From: CAZIVE01 sp964542435
GTDB lineage: Bacteria > Bacteroidota > Bacteroidia > Bacteroidales > Tannerellaceae
Assembly (NCBI GenBank): GCA_964542435.1
Contig: CAZIVE010000002.1
Location: 1 to 62,312 of the forward strand
Direction of reading: 5' to 3'
DNA: 62,312 nucleotides
Numbering within the stretch: the stretch's first letter is position 1; the number at the start of each line of letters is the position of its first letter. A program made the position numbers and the translations under genes. Of this stretch, positions 50,781 through 59,728 are shown piece after piece. Under the pieces are notes generated by a model that worked only from the letters and a program-made list of their open reading frames with translations, did not search any database and was not told the origin of the DNA.

Positions 50781-53330
50781 ATGCAGAAAATATTTATATC
50801 TATTCTCTTATTGATCAGTTTCGCGATAGGAACGATGGCACAAACCACTATCAAAGGTTCGGTGAAGGATTCCATTACAGGCGAACCATTGCCCTATGTA
50901 TCCATAATCCTCAAGGGAACAACCATCGGCAATACGACGGATCTCGACGGACGATTCCTCATCAATTCTTCATCAAAGGTCAGAACGATGGTCGTCTCCT
51001 ACTTGGGATATCGAGACAAGACAATTCTCGTCACGCTCGGACGTGTCAATAATATCGACATCAAACTGGTCCCGACAAGCATCGCCCTCGACGAAGTGGT
51101 CGTCAAACCGAAACACGAACGCTATACGAAAAAGGAGAATCCGGCGGTCATCTTCGTCCGGAATGTGATCTCTCACCGCGAAAGCAGCAGTCCGCGCAAT
51201 CATGACTACTTTTGCTACAACCGCTATGAGAAGATGGTATTCGCGCTCAACGACTATCATCCGAAGGAACGGAAACCCAATCAGAAAGCCGGCAAGTTCG
51301 ACTTTCTGTCGCAATATGTTGATACCATCGCTCTCGGCAAAACCATTCTTCCTGTCTCTGAAAAGGAGAAGATAGAGAACGTTTATTACCGCAAAGATCC
51401 GAAAACCGAGAAGAGCGTTATCTCCGGCATCCGCTCGGCCGGTATCGATGAGATCTTCTCACGCGACGGCATCCGGCAGCTGCTGGGCGAAGTGTTCCGC
51501 GAAACGGATATTTTCAAAAACGATATTCCACTGTTCCTCCAACGATTCGTCAGCCCGTTGTCCACGATTGGTCCCGATTTCTATAAATACTACCTGCTCG
51601 ACACATTGGATATTGAAGGAAAGAAATATGTCGATCTCGGATTCGTGCCGCATGTCTCCGAATCGTTCGGATTCACGGGCCATATGTACGTCACGCTCGA
51701 TTCCACCTTCTTCGTCAAACGAATCCTGCTGAACGTGCCGCAGGACATCAACCTCAACTTCGTCCACGGCATGAGCATCGAACAGGAATTCCTGCGCACC
51801 GACGACGGAACGAGACTGATCACCAAAGACGATATCAACCTCAACTTCAAACTGAGCAAGAACGAGAAAGGTATGTATGCCCGACGGCTTTGTCTTTATG
51901 GCAACCAATCTTTCGATCCACCCAAGGATCTTACCATATTCAACCAGGAAGAGCCGGAACGTATGATCACCAATGCCTATACGCAAAACGAGAAGTTCTG
52001 GAACGACATCCGACCGGAAGAGGCCGGAGGAAAGAAGGGCAACTCCGTGGACAAACTGATGGCGCAACTGCGTTCCATCCCGATATTCTACGTGACCGAG
52101 AAGGTCGTCTCGATCCTCGTCAGCGGATATGTCGGCACGCATAAGGACAAATCGAAGAACCTGTTCGAATTCGGACCGGCCAACACCTTCATCAGCGGCA
52201 ATGCTGTGGAAGGCGGACGTTTCCGTCTCGGCGGCACCACCACGACCAGCTTCAGCAAACGTTTCTTCCTCGACGGCTTCCTTGCCTACGGCACGAAGGA
52301 TGAGAAACTGAAATACGACGCCATCGCCGAATATTCGTTTATCGACAAAAAAGAATACCGCAAGGAATTCCCCGTCCGGTCGCTGCGCCTCGAAATGAGC
52401 TACGATATCAACGAACTGGGCCAGGATTATATGTACACCAACAAGGATAATATGTTCCTCGCCTGGAAACGACAGAAGGATAACCGCGTAACCTACATCC
52501 GCAAGGCGGAACTTACCTATTACAACGAGCGCTACAGCGGCTTTGCCTATGGCGCAGCCTTCCATAACTTCACAGAGTCGTCCACCAAGTATGCGGAGTT
52601 CAACCGCATTAACAGCGACGGGACAATCACGCCCAAGGACCATTATAACATGTCGGAACTCGAGTTCCGTCTGCGATATGCGCCCAATGAGAAATTCTAC
52701 CAGACACGAAACTACCGTTATCCTATCACCTACGACGCACCGATCTTCTCGCTGAAGCACACCGTCGCACTGAAGGGATTCCTCGGTGCGGACTACAACT
52801 ATAACAAGACCGAGTTCGGCTTCGAGAAACGATTCTGGTTCTCGGCATTCGGCTACATCGACATCATCACGAAAGCGGCGAAGGTATGGAACAAAGTGCC
52901 TTATCCGCTGCTGCTGATCCCGAACGCCAACATGACCTACACGATCCAGCCCGAACAGTTCACCAACCTGAACGCGATGGAGTTCCTCAACGATGAATAT
53001 GCTTCGTGGGACGTCACCTATTACATGAACGGATGGATTCTCAACCAGCTGCCGCTCATCAAAAAGCTGAAGTGGCGTGAGGTGTTCTCCTATCGAGGCA
53101 TGTTCGGTTCGCTGAGCGACAAGAACGACCCGAGCAAAAACGGCGTCGGACTTTACCAGTTCCCCGAAGGCACAACGACAATGAGCAGCAAGCCCTACAT
53201 GGAAGCCGGCGTGGGCATCGAGAACATCCTCAAGTTCATCCGCATCGATTATGTATGGCGTCTCTCTTACCGCGATAATCCGAACATTCAGAAACGAGGT
53301 TTTCGTTTCGTCATGAAAGTATCTTTCTAA
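50781..53330 (+). CDS. DUF5686 outer-membrane protein with carboxypeptidase-like regulatory domain
   Basis: An 849-residue exported protein. The signal peptide ends near TMAQT. A CarboxypepD_reg-like domain covers about 22-110 (IKGSVKDSITGEPLPYVSIILKG). The remainder matches the DUF5686 region, whose C-terminal half is rich in alternating aromatic residues like a beta-barrel and ends in Phe (VMKVSF), an outer-membrane assembly signal. Function unknown. The HAD hydrolase gene follows after 4 bp. Confidence 0.85.
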   Translation: MQKIFISILLLISFAIGTMAQTTIKGSVKDSITGEPLPYVSIILKGTTIGNTTDLDGRFLINSSSKVRTMVVSYLGYRDKTILVTLGRVNNIDIKLVPTSIALDEVVVKPKHERYTKKENPAVIFVRNVISHRESSSPRNHDYFCYNRYEKMVFALNDYHPKERKPNQKAGKFDFLSQYVDTIALGKTILPVSEKEKIENVYYRKDPKTEKSVISGIRSAGIDEIFSRDGIRQLLGEVFRETDIFKNDIPLFLQRFVSPLSTIGPDFYKYYLLDTLDIEGKKYVDLGFVPHVSESFGFTGHMYVTLDSTFFVKRILLNVPQDINLNFVHGMSIEQEFLRTDDGTRLITKDDINLNFKLSKNEKGMYARRLCLYGNQSFDPPKDLTIFNQEEPERMITNAYTQNEKFWNDIRPEEAGGKKGNSVDKLMAQLRSIPIFYVTEKVVSILVSGYVGTHKDKSKNLFEFGPANTFISGNAVEGGRFRLGGTTTTSFSKRFFLDGFLAYGTKDEKLKYDAIAEYSFIDKKEYRKEFPVRSLRLEMSYDINELGQDYMYTNKDNMFLAWKRQKDNRVTYIRKAELTYYNERYSGFAYGAAFHNFTESSTKYAEFNRINSDGTITPKDHYNMSELEFRLRYAPNEKFYQTRNYRYPITYDAPIFSLKHTVALKGFLGADYNYNKTEFGFEKRFWFSAFGYIDIITKAAKVWNKVPYPLLLIPNANMTYTIQPEQFTNLNAMEFLNDEYASWDVTYYMNGWILNQLPLIKKLKWREVFSYRGMFGSLSDKNDPSKNGVGLYQFPEGTTTMSSKPYMEAGVGIENILKFIRIDYVWRLSYRDNPNIQKRGFRFVMKVSF

Positions 53331-53334
53331 TAAT

Positions 53335-54108
53335 ATGATAAAAGCGCTATTTTTCGACATTGACGGCACATTGGTCAGTTTTCAAACGCATCGTTTGCAG
53401 GATTCCACCATCCAGGCATTTGCCGAAGCACGACGGAAAGGCATCAAGCTTTTCATTGCAACCGGCAGGCAGCTCCACGCCATCGACAACCTTGGAACGG
53501 AAGTCTTCGACGGCTATGTCACACTGAACGGCAGCCTCTGCTATGCTTCAAACGACCAGATCATCTATCGCAATCCCATTCCGGACGAAGATATTCGTTC
53601 ACTGATTGACTTCCTGCAAATTCATCCCTTCCCATGCGGTTTTGTGGAAGCCGACCGTATGTCCATGAATTTTACGAACGAAAGCACCGATCGGCTTTAT
53701 GCGCAGCTCAACTTCCCGAAGCAGCCGGTCCGTCCGCTCGAAGAAATAAAAGGCAAAACGATTTATCAGCTCATCGCCTTCTTCACCAAAGAGGAAGAGC
53801 CTGAGATTATGCCCGCCCTTCCGCATTGCACAGCTCCGCGCTGGAGTCCCGCTTTCGCCGACGTCGTAGTGAAAGGCAGCGACAAAGGATTGGGCGTGCG
53901 GAAGATACTCGAGCATTTCCAAATCGATCCCAGCGAAGCCATGACGTTCGGCGATGGCGGCAACGATATTCCGATGTTTAAAGACGTAGCCGTTGGCGTA
54001 GCTATGGGCAATGCCGTGGATTCTGTCAAGCAAGCTGCCGATTATGTCACCACATCCGTGGATGAAGACGGCGTATATCGTGCGCTGAAGCATTTCCATG
54101 TAATTTAA
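53335..54108 (+). CDS. Cof-type HAD-superfamily phosphatase
   Basis: A 257-residue hydrolase with motif I FFDIDGTL (nucleophile D8, acid D10), a C2 cap and motif IV MTFGDGGNDIPMF. Likely a sugar-phosphate or nucleotide phosphatase; the substrate is unknown. It starts 4 bp after the DUF5686 gene, so they are cotranscribed. Tandem array C begins 12 bp after its stop. Confidence 0.9.
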   Translation: MIKALFFDIDGTLVSFQTHRLQDSTIQAFAEARRKGIKLFIATGRQLHAIDNLGTEVFDGYVTLNGSLCYASNDQIIYRNPIPDEDIRSLIDFLQIHPFPCGFVEADRMSMNFTNESTDRLYAQLNFPKQPVRPLEEIKGKTIYQLIAFFTKEEEPEIMPALPHCTAPRWSPAFADVVVKGSDKGLGVRKILEHFQIDPSEAMTFGDGGNDIPMFKDVAVGVAMGNAVDSVKQAADYVTTSVDEDGVYRALKHFHVI

Positions 54109-54120
54109 GGCAGGGACCGG

Positions 54121-54412
54121 AATATAATTTATTTACTGGTACATCAGCTTTTGGAGAGCGGAATATAAATTATTTTCCGATGAATCGGCAGGCAGCGACC
54201 AAATATAAATTATATGAAGATGAATCAGCAGTGGTTGGTCAAAATATAAATTATTTTGAGGCAAATCAGCCGTTGGCGACCGGAATATAAATTATTTTGG
54301 GGCAAAGCGACGGTCGTTGACCGTAATATAAATTATATAGAGGTGCATTTGCGGTGGTTGACTGAAATATAAATTATATAGTGATGAATCGGCAGGCGCT
54401 GATCCGAATATA
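54121..54412. repeat. 41-bp tandem repeat array C
   Basis: Eight unit starts at 54121, 54162, 54202, 54243, 54284, 54325, 54366 and 54407; spacing is 41 bp except one 40. Each opens AATATAAATTAT (first and last variant). The rest of the unit varies but often holds GATGAATCGGCAG. The A/T-rich core recurs about every four helical turns. It fills the space between two convergent genes and its last unit merges with the guaA terminator. Confidence 0.9.
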
Positions 54413-54447
54413 AAAAAGGCTTGCATCATTTATCGACACAAGCCTTC
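54413..54447 (-). terminator. Rho-independent terminator after guaA
   Basis: Stem AAGGCTTG / CAAGCCTT with a 15-nt loop; on the minus strand it is followed by TTTT. Confidence 0.85.
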
Positions 54448-54474
54448 CTTTATAAGATAGAACGTTCGTGGAAA

Positions 54475-55995
54475 TTATTCCCACTCAATCGTTGCCGGCG
54501 GCTTCGAACTGATGTCATAGACAACGCGGTTGACGCCTTTCACCTTGTTGATGATTTCGTTGGATACCTTCGCAAGAAATTCGTAGGGAAGCTGTGCCCA
54601 ATCGGCTGTCATGGCATCACGGGAGGTGACAGCGCGCAATGCGACTGTATTCTCGTAGGTTCTCTCATCACCCATCACGCCGACCGAACGAATCGGAAGC
54701 AGAATGGTTCCGGCTTGCCAGATCTTGTCATACAGATTCCATTCGTGAAGCATCTTCATATAGATATCATCAGCTTCCTGCAGAACGCGGACCTTTTCAG
54801 GTGTAATATCACCGAGGATACGAATGCCCAATCCAGGACCCGGGAACGGATGACGTTTGATCAGATGTTCCGGCATTCCCAGATTTTCACCCACGCGACG
54901 AACCTCATCCTTGAACAACAGACGAAGCGGCTCGACCAGCTTCAAATCCATATCCTTGGGAAGTCCGCCTACATTGTGATGGCTCTTGATGGTCGTTCCC
55001 GTGATGGAAAGCGACTCGATGACATCTGGATAAATCGTACCCTGAGCCAGCCATTTGATATCTTTCAGCTTGTGCGCCTCTTCATTGAAGACGTCGATGA
55101 AGCCCTTGCCGATGATCTTACGTTTCTTCTCCGGATCGCTTACGCCGGCCAATTCCGAATAGAACTTCTCCTGCGCATTGACTCCGATGACATTCAATCC
55201 AAGTCCTTGATAATCGTTGAGCACATTCGTAAACTCATCCTTACGCAGCAACCCGTGATCCACGAATACGCACGTCAGATTCTTTCCGATAGCACGGTTG
55301 AGCAGAACGCCCGTAACCGAAGAATCCACGCCACCGGAGAGAGCCAGAATGACTTTGTCGTTGCCCAGTTTCTCACGCAGCATCTTCACCGTCGATTCGA
55401 TGAAAGAAGCCGGGTTCCAATCCTTGGCACATTGACAGATGTTGAGGAAGTTGTCGAGGATCTTCATTCCGTCGGTCGTGTGGAACACTTCCGGATGGAA
55501 CTGCACAGCCCACGTTTTCTCTCCTTCGATATGATAAGCAGCAGCTTCCACATCCTCCGTACTAGCAATGATATGGAATCCCTTCGGCAATTCCGTGATC
55601 GTATCGCCGTGTGACATCCAGATCTGCGATCCAACGGGAATGCCTTTCAGCAACGGATCGTCCGCATTGATCTTTGTCAGATTGGCACGTCCGTATTCGC
55701 GACTTCCTGCAGGTTCCACTTTCCCACCGGCAGAATAAGCCAGAAGCTGTGCGCCGTAGCAGATTCCCAGTACAGGATACTTACCACGCAGACGATTGAG
55801 GTCGGTTTTGAAAGCCGATGCATCGTAAACGGAATAGGGACTTCCTGAAAGGATCACTCCTTTGATCGTTTCGTCACCTTCAGGGAATTTATTGTAAGGA
55901 AGAATCTCGCAATAGGTATTCAACTCACGAACTCTGCGTCCAATGAGCTGCGTCGTTTGCGAACCAAAATCAAGAATGATAATTTTTTCGTTCAT
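54475..55995 (-). CDS. guaA: GMP synthase (glutamine-hydrolysing)
   Basis: A 506-residue enzyme converting XMP to GMP. The N-terminal glutamine amidotransferase has the nucleophile Cys in GICYGAQ and the HPE triad end in QFHPEVFH. The ATP-pyrophosphatase domain has the PP-loop LSGGVDSSV and the C-terminal dimer domain is complete. The start at 55995 (MNEKIIILDFGSQ) is standard; the longer frame begins upstream of the promoter. Confidence 0.96.
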   Translation of the reverse strand: MNEKIIILDFGSQTTQLIGRRVRELNTYCEILPYNKFPEGDETIKGVILSGSPYSVYDASAFKTDLNRLRGKYPVLGICYGAQLLAYSAGGKVEPAGSREYGRANLTKINADDPLLKGIPVGSQIWMSHGDTITELPKGFHIIASTEDVEAAAYHIEGEKTWAVQFHPEVFHTTDGMKILDNFLNICQCAKDWNPASFIESTVKMLREKLGNDKVILALSGGVDSSVTGVLLNRAIGKNLTCVFVDHGLLRKDEFTNVLNDYQGLGLNVIGVNAQEKFYSELAGVSDPEKKRKIIGKGFIDVFNEEAHKLKDIKWLAQGTIYPDVIESLSITGTTIKSHHNVGGLPKDMDLKLVEPLRLLFKDEVRRVGENLGMPEHLIKRHPFPGPGLGIRILGDITPEKVRVLQEADDIYMKMLHEWNLYDKIWQAGTILLPIRSVGVMGDERTYENTVALRAVTSRDAMTADWAQLPYEFLAKVSNEIINKVKGVNRVVYDISSKPPATIEWE

Positions 55996-56023
55996 TCCAA
56001 TGACTATTATTAGTTTGAAGTCA

Positions 56024-56031
56024 CAAAGATA
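56024..56031 (-). promoter_or_regulatory. -7 promoter element of guaA
   Basis: TATCTTTG on the minus strand, 29 bp before the guaA start. Confidence 0.6.
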
Positions 56032-56176
56032 ATTCAAGTTAAGCATAGAAGCAAAACTTGTTTTGAATATGTCGGAATGAAGATTAGCCCCATTCCATAC
56101 CCAAATTATACTCTGATTGTTTCCTTAAAAAAATGTAAATAGCCCAACCTCATCTATAAGAAAGCTGATTAAGTAG

Positions 56177-56184
56177 TAATTTTG
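56177..56184 (+). promoter_or_regulatory. -7 promoter element of the coiled-coil protein gene
   Basis: TAATTTTG followed by CC, 25 bp before the ATG at 56209. Confidence 0.6.
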
Positions 56185-56208
56185 CCTTCCGTATAATAAT
56201 CAGATGTT

Positions 56209-57123
56209 ATGGCTGAAGCTGAAACAGATAAACAAAAAAATAAAGGTATTAACAAAAACGCTTTGCTGATCGCGGCAATCGTAATCCTTGCACTTCTTGT
56301 CGGAGGTGGTGCTTACTACATTTATCACCAGAAGAAACAGATAAAAGATTACGAGGAGTCTTTCAATGTAGAAAAACAATCTCTTCAGGATGACTACAAC
56401 GAACTCTCCCTGCAATACGAAGGTTATAAATTCAGTGTCGGCAACGATTCTCTGGTCGCTCTGTTATCGACAGAACAGGCTAAAGTACAACGCTTGATGG
56501 AAGAACTTCGCACAACGAAGGCCACCAACTCGAAGGAAATCTTACGACTGAAGAAAGAGATCATGACCCTCCGCAAGATCATGCGCGGCTACGTAATGCA
56601 GATCGATTCACTCAACCGCGAGAACACGCAGCTGAAAGTGGAGAAGAAGGAAGCTGTACAGAAATATGAAGCCAGCACGGCTCAAGTCTCTTCGCTTACC
56701 AAAGAGAGAGAACGCCTGAACGAGCGTGTCACCCTGGCCAGCAAACTGGATGCAACAGATATCAACGTCAACACCATCAACAAGCGAGGGAAGACAACAA
56801 CGAAGATCGATAAGATGACCCAATTCGTCATCTCCTTCAAGATTGCCAAGAACGTAACGGCTCCTGCCGGAGAAAAAACGATCTATGTGCGCATCATGAA
56901 ACCGGATGATGATATTTTAGTCAAAAGTCGTAGTAATATGTTCTCTTTTGAGGGTAAAGACATCAATTTCTCCATGAAGAAAACAGTAGAATATGAGAGC
57001 GAAGATCTCCCTGTTACGATGTATTGGAATATCGAAGAATTCCTTTCTCCAGGGACCTATCGTGTGGACATCTTTGCAGATGGGAACTTGATTGGAAGAA
57101 GGAGCTTCTCTCTCACGAAATAA
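56209..57123 (+). CDS. Single-pass membrane protein with coiled coil, unknown function
   Basis: A 304-residue protein. A short Lys/Asn-rich cytosolic start is followed by one membrane helix at about 18-40 (ALLIAAIVILALLVGGGAYYIY). A long coiled coil covers about 45-175 and a C-terminal beta domain is likely periplasmic (TQFVISFKIAKNV, YRVDIFADGNLIGRR). Similar proteins occur in Bacteroidales but I do not know a function. Single gene; a hairpin follows. Confidence 0.75.
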   Translation: MAEAETDKQKNKGINKNALLIAAIVILALLVGGGAYYIYHQKKQIKDYEESFNVEKQSLQDDYNELSLQYEGYKFSVGNDSLVALLSTEQAKVQRLMEELRTTKATNSKEILRLKKEIMTLRKIMRGYVMQIDSLNRENTQLKVEKKEAVQKYEASTAQVSSLTKERERLNERVTLASKLDATDINVNTINKRGKTTTKIDKMTQFVISFKIAKNVTAPAGEKTIYVRIMKPDDDILVKSRSNMFSFEGKDINFSMKKTVEYESEDLPVTMYWNIEEFLSPGTYRVDIFADGNLIGRRSFSLTK

Positions 57124-57163
57124 TTAATATAGACATCATACCTAATTAAGGTCAATCATTACG

Positions 57164-57198
57164 TTGGTTCATTTTATTTTAATAAGATGAACCAATTT
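57164..57198 (+). terminator. Probable terminator before the export operon
   Basis: Stem TTGGTTCAT / ATGAACCAA with a 14-nt loop; the T run after it is interrupted (TTTAAATTT). Confidence 0.6.
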
Positions 57199-57289
57199 AA
57201 ATTTCATTTGTTTTGATAGAGATAGTTAAACAACGGAACTGAATTATTTGATAAAGAGAATGTCCCACAGAGGGAATGAGATTAGAATT

Positions 57290-58678
57290 ATGAAGACGAA
57301 AAGATTGATCATGGGCGCAGTGTTGATGATTCCCTGCTTGGCTTTTGCCCAGCAGCCATTGTCGTTGGATGAATGTCGCCAGCTGGCTGTCAAAAATAAT
57401 AAGAGCTTACAGATTTCTTCAGAGAAAATCAACGTGGCTGACAATAATAAGTCGGAGGCTTTCACCAAGTATTTCCCGCAGGTATCGGCCAAAGGGGCCT
57501 ATCTTTGGAATCAGAAAGATCTGAATCTGCTCGACATGGATCAGCTCGGTGCTGCCATCGGCTCACAACTCGGCGGTTTGTCACAGCTTCCGATGGTTCA
57601 GAATGCGTATAGCATGGTCAACGATATCCAACACCTCGACATCACCAATATATGGATTGGCAATATCGCTCTCGTACAACCTGTATTCATGGGAGGAAAA
57701 ATCATCACCTACAATCAAATTACACAATATGCCAAGGATCTTGCAAAATCAATGCATGAGACAGAGCTTCAAGGTCTGCTCTACAAGACAGACGAAACCT
57801 ATTGGCAGGTCGTTTCACTGGTAAACAAAAAGAAACTGGCCGACAAATATGTCTCACTGCTCGAAAAGATGGACAGTGATATTTCACAGATGATCGATCA
57901 GGGTCTCGCCACCAAAGCCGACGGACTGAGTGTAAAGGTTAAACTCAACGAGGCTCAGATGACGCAGACAAAAGTGGATAACGGACTTTCACTAACGCGT
58001 ATGTTGTTGGCTGAGATCTGCGGACTGCCGATCAACGACAGCATCCGATTGGCTGATGAAGACATCGACCGCGTTCCCTACAACACACCTGAATCCAATG
58101 CCGACATCAACGAAGCATTCATGAACCGTAGCGAACTGAAGAGTCTGGAGACAGCTACCAAGATCTATCAGAAAAAGGAACGTCTGGTCTTGGCTGATCT
58201 TCTGCCTAATGTTGCCCTTGCAGCCAATTATTTCGTCACCAACCCAAGTTCTTTCAATGGATTCAAGAACAAATTCGGAGGAATGTTCAACGTAGGCGTT
58301 CTGGTTTCAATCCCAATGTCCGACTGGTGGGGAGGAACGTACAAACGCCATGCGGCTAAAGCAGAGACCACCATTGCCAATCTGCAACTGGCGGATGCAA
58401 GAGACAAGATCGAACTCGAAGTCAACCAATCCGTTTACAAAGTCAATGAAGCGAAGAAGAAGCTGACTGCCTCTTCCAAGAACATGGAAAATGCCGAAGA
58501 GAATCTCAAGGATGCCAACTTCGGATTCAACGAAGGCGTGATCCCCGCTCTCAACCTGATGGAAGCACAGACCGGTTGGGTTAAGGCTAAGTCAGAACTG
58601 ATCGACTCGGAGATCGAAGTGAAGCTGACGAATATCTATCTGGATAAGGCTATGGGACGCCTCTCCTTGAATAATTAG
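57290..58678 (+). CDS. TolC-family outer-membrane efflux protein
   Basis: A 462-residue channel subunit. The signal peptide ends CLAFAQQ and two TolC repeats follow (SLDECRQLAVKNNKSLQIS; LVLADLLPNVALAANYFV). First gene of a four-gene export operon with an HlyD adaptor and two ABC-2 permeases. The start at 57290 places the signal peptide correctly; a longer frame opens at 57248. Confidence 0.9.
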   Translation: MKTKRLIMGAVLMIPCLAFAQQPLSLDECRQLAVKNNKSLQISSEKINVADNNKSEAFTKYFPQVSAKGAYLWNQKDLNLLDMDQLGAAIGSQLGGLSQLPMVQNAYSMVNDIQHLDITNIWIGNIALVQPVFMGGKIITYNQITQYAKDLAKSMHETELQGLLYKTDETYWQVVSLVNKKKLADKYVSLLEKMDSDISQMIDQGLATKADGLSVKVKLNEAQMTQTKVDNGLSLTRMLLAEICGLPINDSIRLADEDIDRVPYNTPESNADINEAFMNRSELKSLETATKIYQKKERLVLADLLPNVALAANYFVTNPSSFNGFKNKFGGMFNVGVLVSIPMSDWWGGTYKRHAAKAETTIANLQLADARDKIELEVNQSVYKVNEAKKKLTASSKNMENAEENLKDANFGFNEGVIPALNLMEAQTGWVKAKSELIDSEIEVKLTNIYLDKAMGRLSLNN

Positions 58679-58711
58679 TAGAATCAAATAACATTATTAA
58701 AGACAAATACG

Positions 58712-59728
58712 ATGGATAGCGAGAAAAAGAAATTCACAGTCGGCAATATGACGCTTGCATTTATAGCCGTTCTCATAGTAATCGGCTTGGTTGCATTGGC
58801 CGGTTTCGTACTGTTGACGCCGCCCGACGATATTATCATGGGTCAAGCAGAAGCTACAGAAGTGAGAATCTCGGGCAAAGTTCCCGGTCGTATCACTCAT
58901 TTCACATGCAACGAAGGTGATAAGGTGCACGCCGGAGATACTTTGGTTTATCTCGACACACCGGACATCAATGCCAAACTGGAACAGGCTGAAGCGGCCC
59001 GCGATGCAGCTGCTGCGCAGAATGCCAAAGCCATCAAAGGTGCCCGTGTACAGGAAATCACGGCGGCTTTCGAGATGTGGCAGAAATCACAAGCTGGACT
59101 CGATATTGCCAAGAAATCGTATGATCGTGTCCAAAACCTTTACGACAAAGGAGTGCTGAGCGCTCAGAAACGAGATGAAGCATTGGCCAACTACAATGCA
59201 TCCGTCGCTACCGAAAAGGCAGCCCGTTCTCAATACGACATGGCAAAAGAGGGTGCCCGCAAAGAGGATAAGGCAGCCGCTGCCGCTTTGGTACAACGTG
59301 CCAACGGAGCCATTGCCGAAGTCGAATCCTACGTAGGCGAGAGTGCCCTTGTCTCTCCTATCAATGGAGAGGTGTCGGAACGTTTCCCTGAAGTGGGCGA
59401 ACTGGTCGGCACAGGTGCTCCCATCATGAACCTTACAGATATGAACGATATGTGGGTTACCTTCAGCATCCGCGAGGATCTGCTGGCGAACATCCGCATC
59501 GGATCGGAGCTGAATGCCTTCGTTCCGGCTTTAGGCAACCGCACCGTCAAACTGAAAGTCTATTTCATGAAGGACATGGGTTCTTACGCTGCATGGAAGG
59601 CCACAAAGATGAACGGACAGTTTGACTCCCGTACCTTCGAAGTACGTGCACGTTCCAGTGAACCGATCGAAGGACTTCGTCCGGGCATGTCGGTCATCAT
59701 GAAGAAAAAAGGGAATAAGATTATATGA
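58712..59728 (+). CDS. HlyD-family membrane-fusion protein
   Basis: A 338-residue periplasmic adaptor with one N-terminal membrane helix (about 14-35). The biotinyl-lipoyl-like halves are around GKVPGRITHFTCNEGDKV and SALVSPINGEVSERF, with a helical hairpin between. It connects the permeases to the TolC-like channel. Its stop overlaps the first permease by 4 bp. Confidence 0.9.
   Translation: MDSEKKKFTVGNMTLAFIAVLIVIGLVALAGFVLLTPPDDIIMGQAEATEVRISGKVPGRITHFTCNEGDKVHAGDTLVYLDTPDINAKLEQAEAARDAAAAQNAKAIKGARVQEITAAFEMWQKSQAGLDIAKKSYDRVQNLYDKGVLSAQKRDEALANYNASVATEKAARSQYDMAKEGARKEDKAAAAALVQRANGAIAEVESYVGESALVSPINGEVSERFPEVGELVGTGAPIMNLTDMNDMWVTFSIREDLLANIRIGSELNAFVPALGNRTVKLKVYFMKDMGSYAAWKATKMNGQFDSRTFEVRARSSEPIEGLRPGMSVIMKKKGNKII

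Noticed and set aside
51459..53369. 636-codon frame on the minus strand opposite the DUF5686 gene
   Set aside because: The plus-strand frame has a signal peptide, known domains and a barrel end; the minus frame shows none and is a shadow.
54421..55614. 397-codon frame opposite guaA
   Set aside because: Overlaps the guaA terminator and coding region; no domain.
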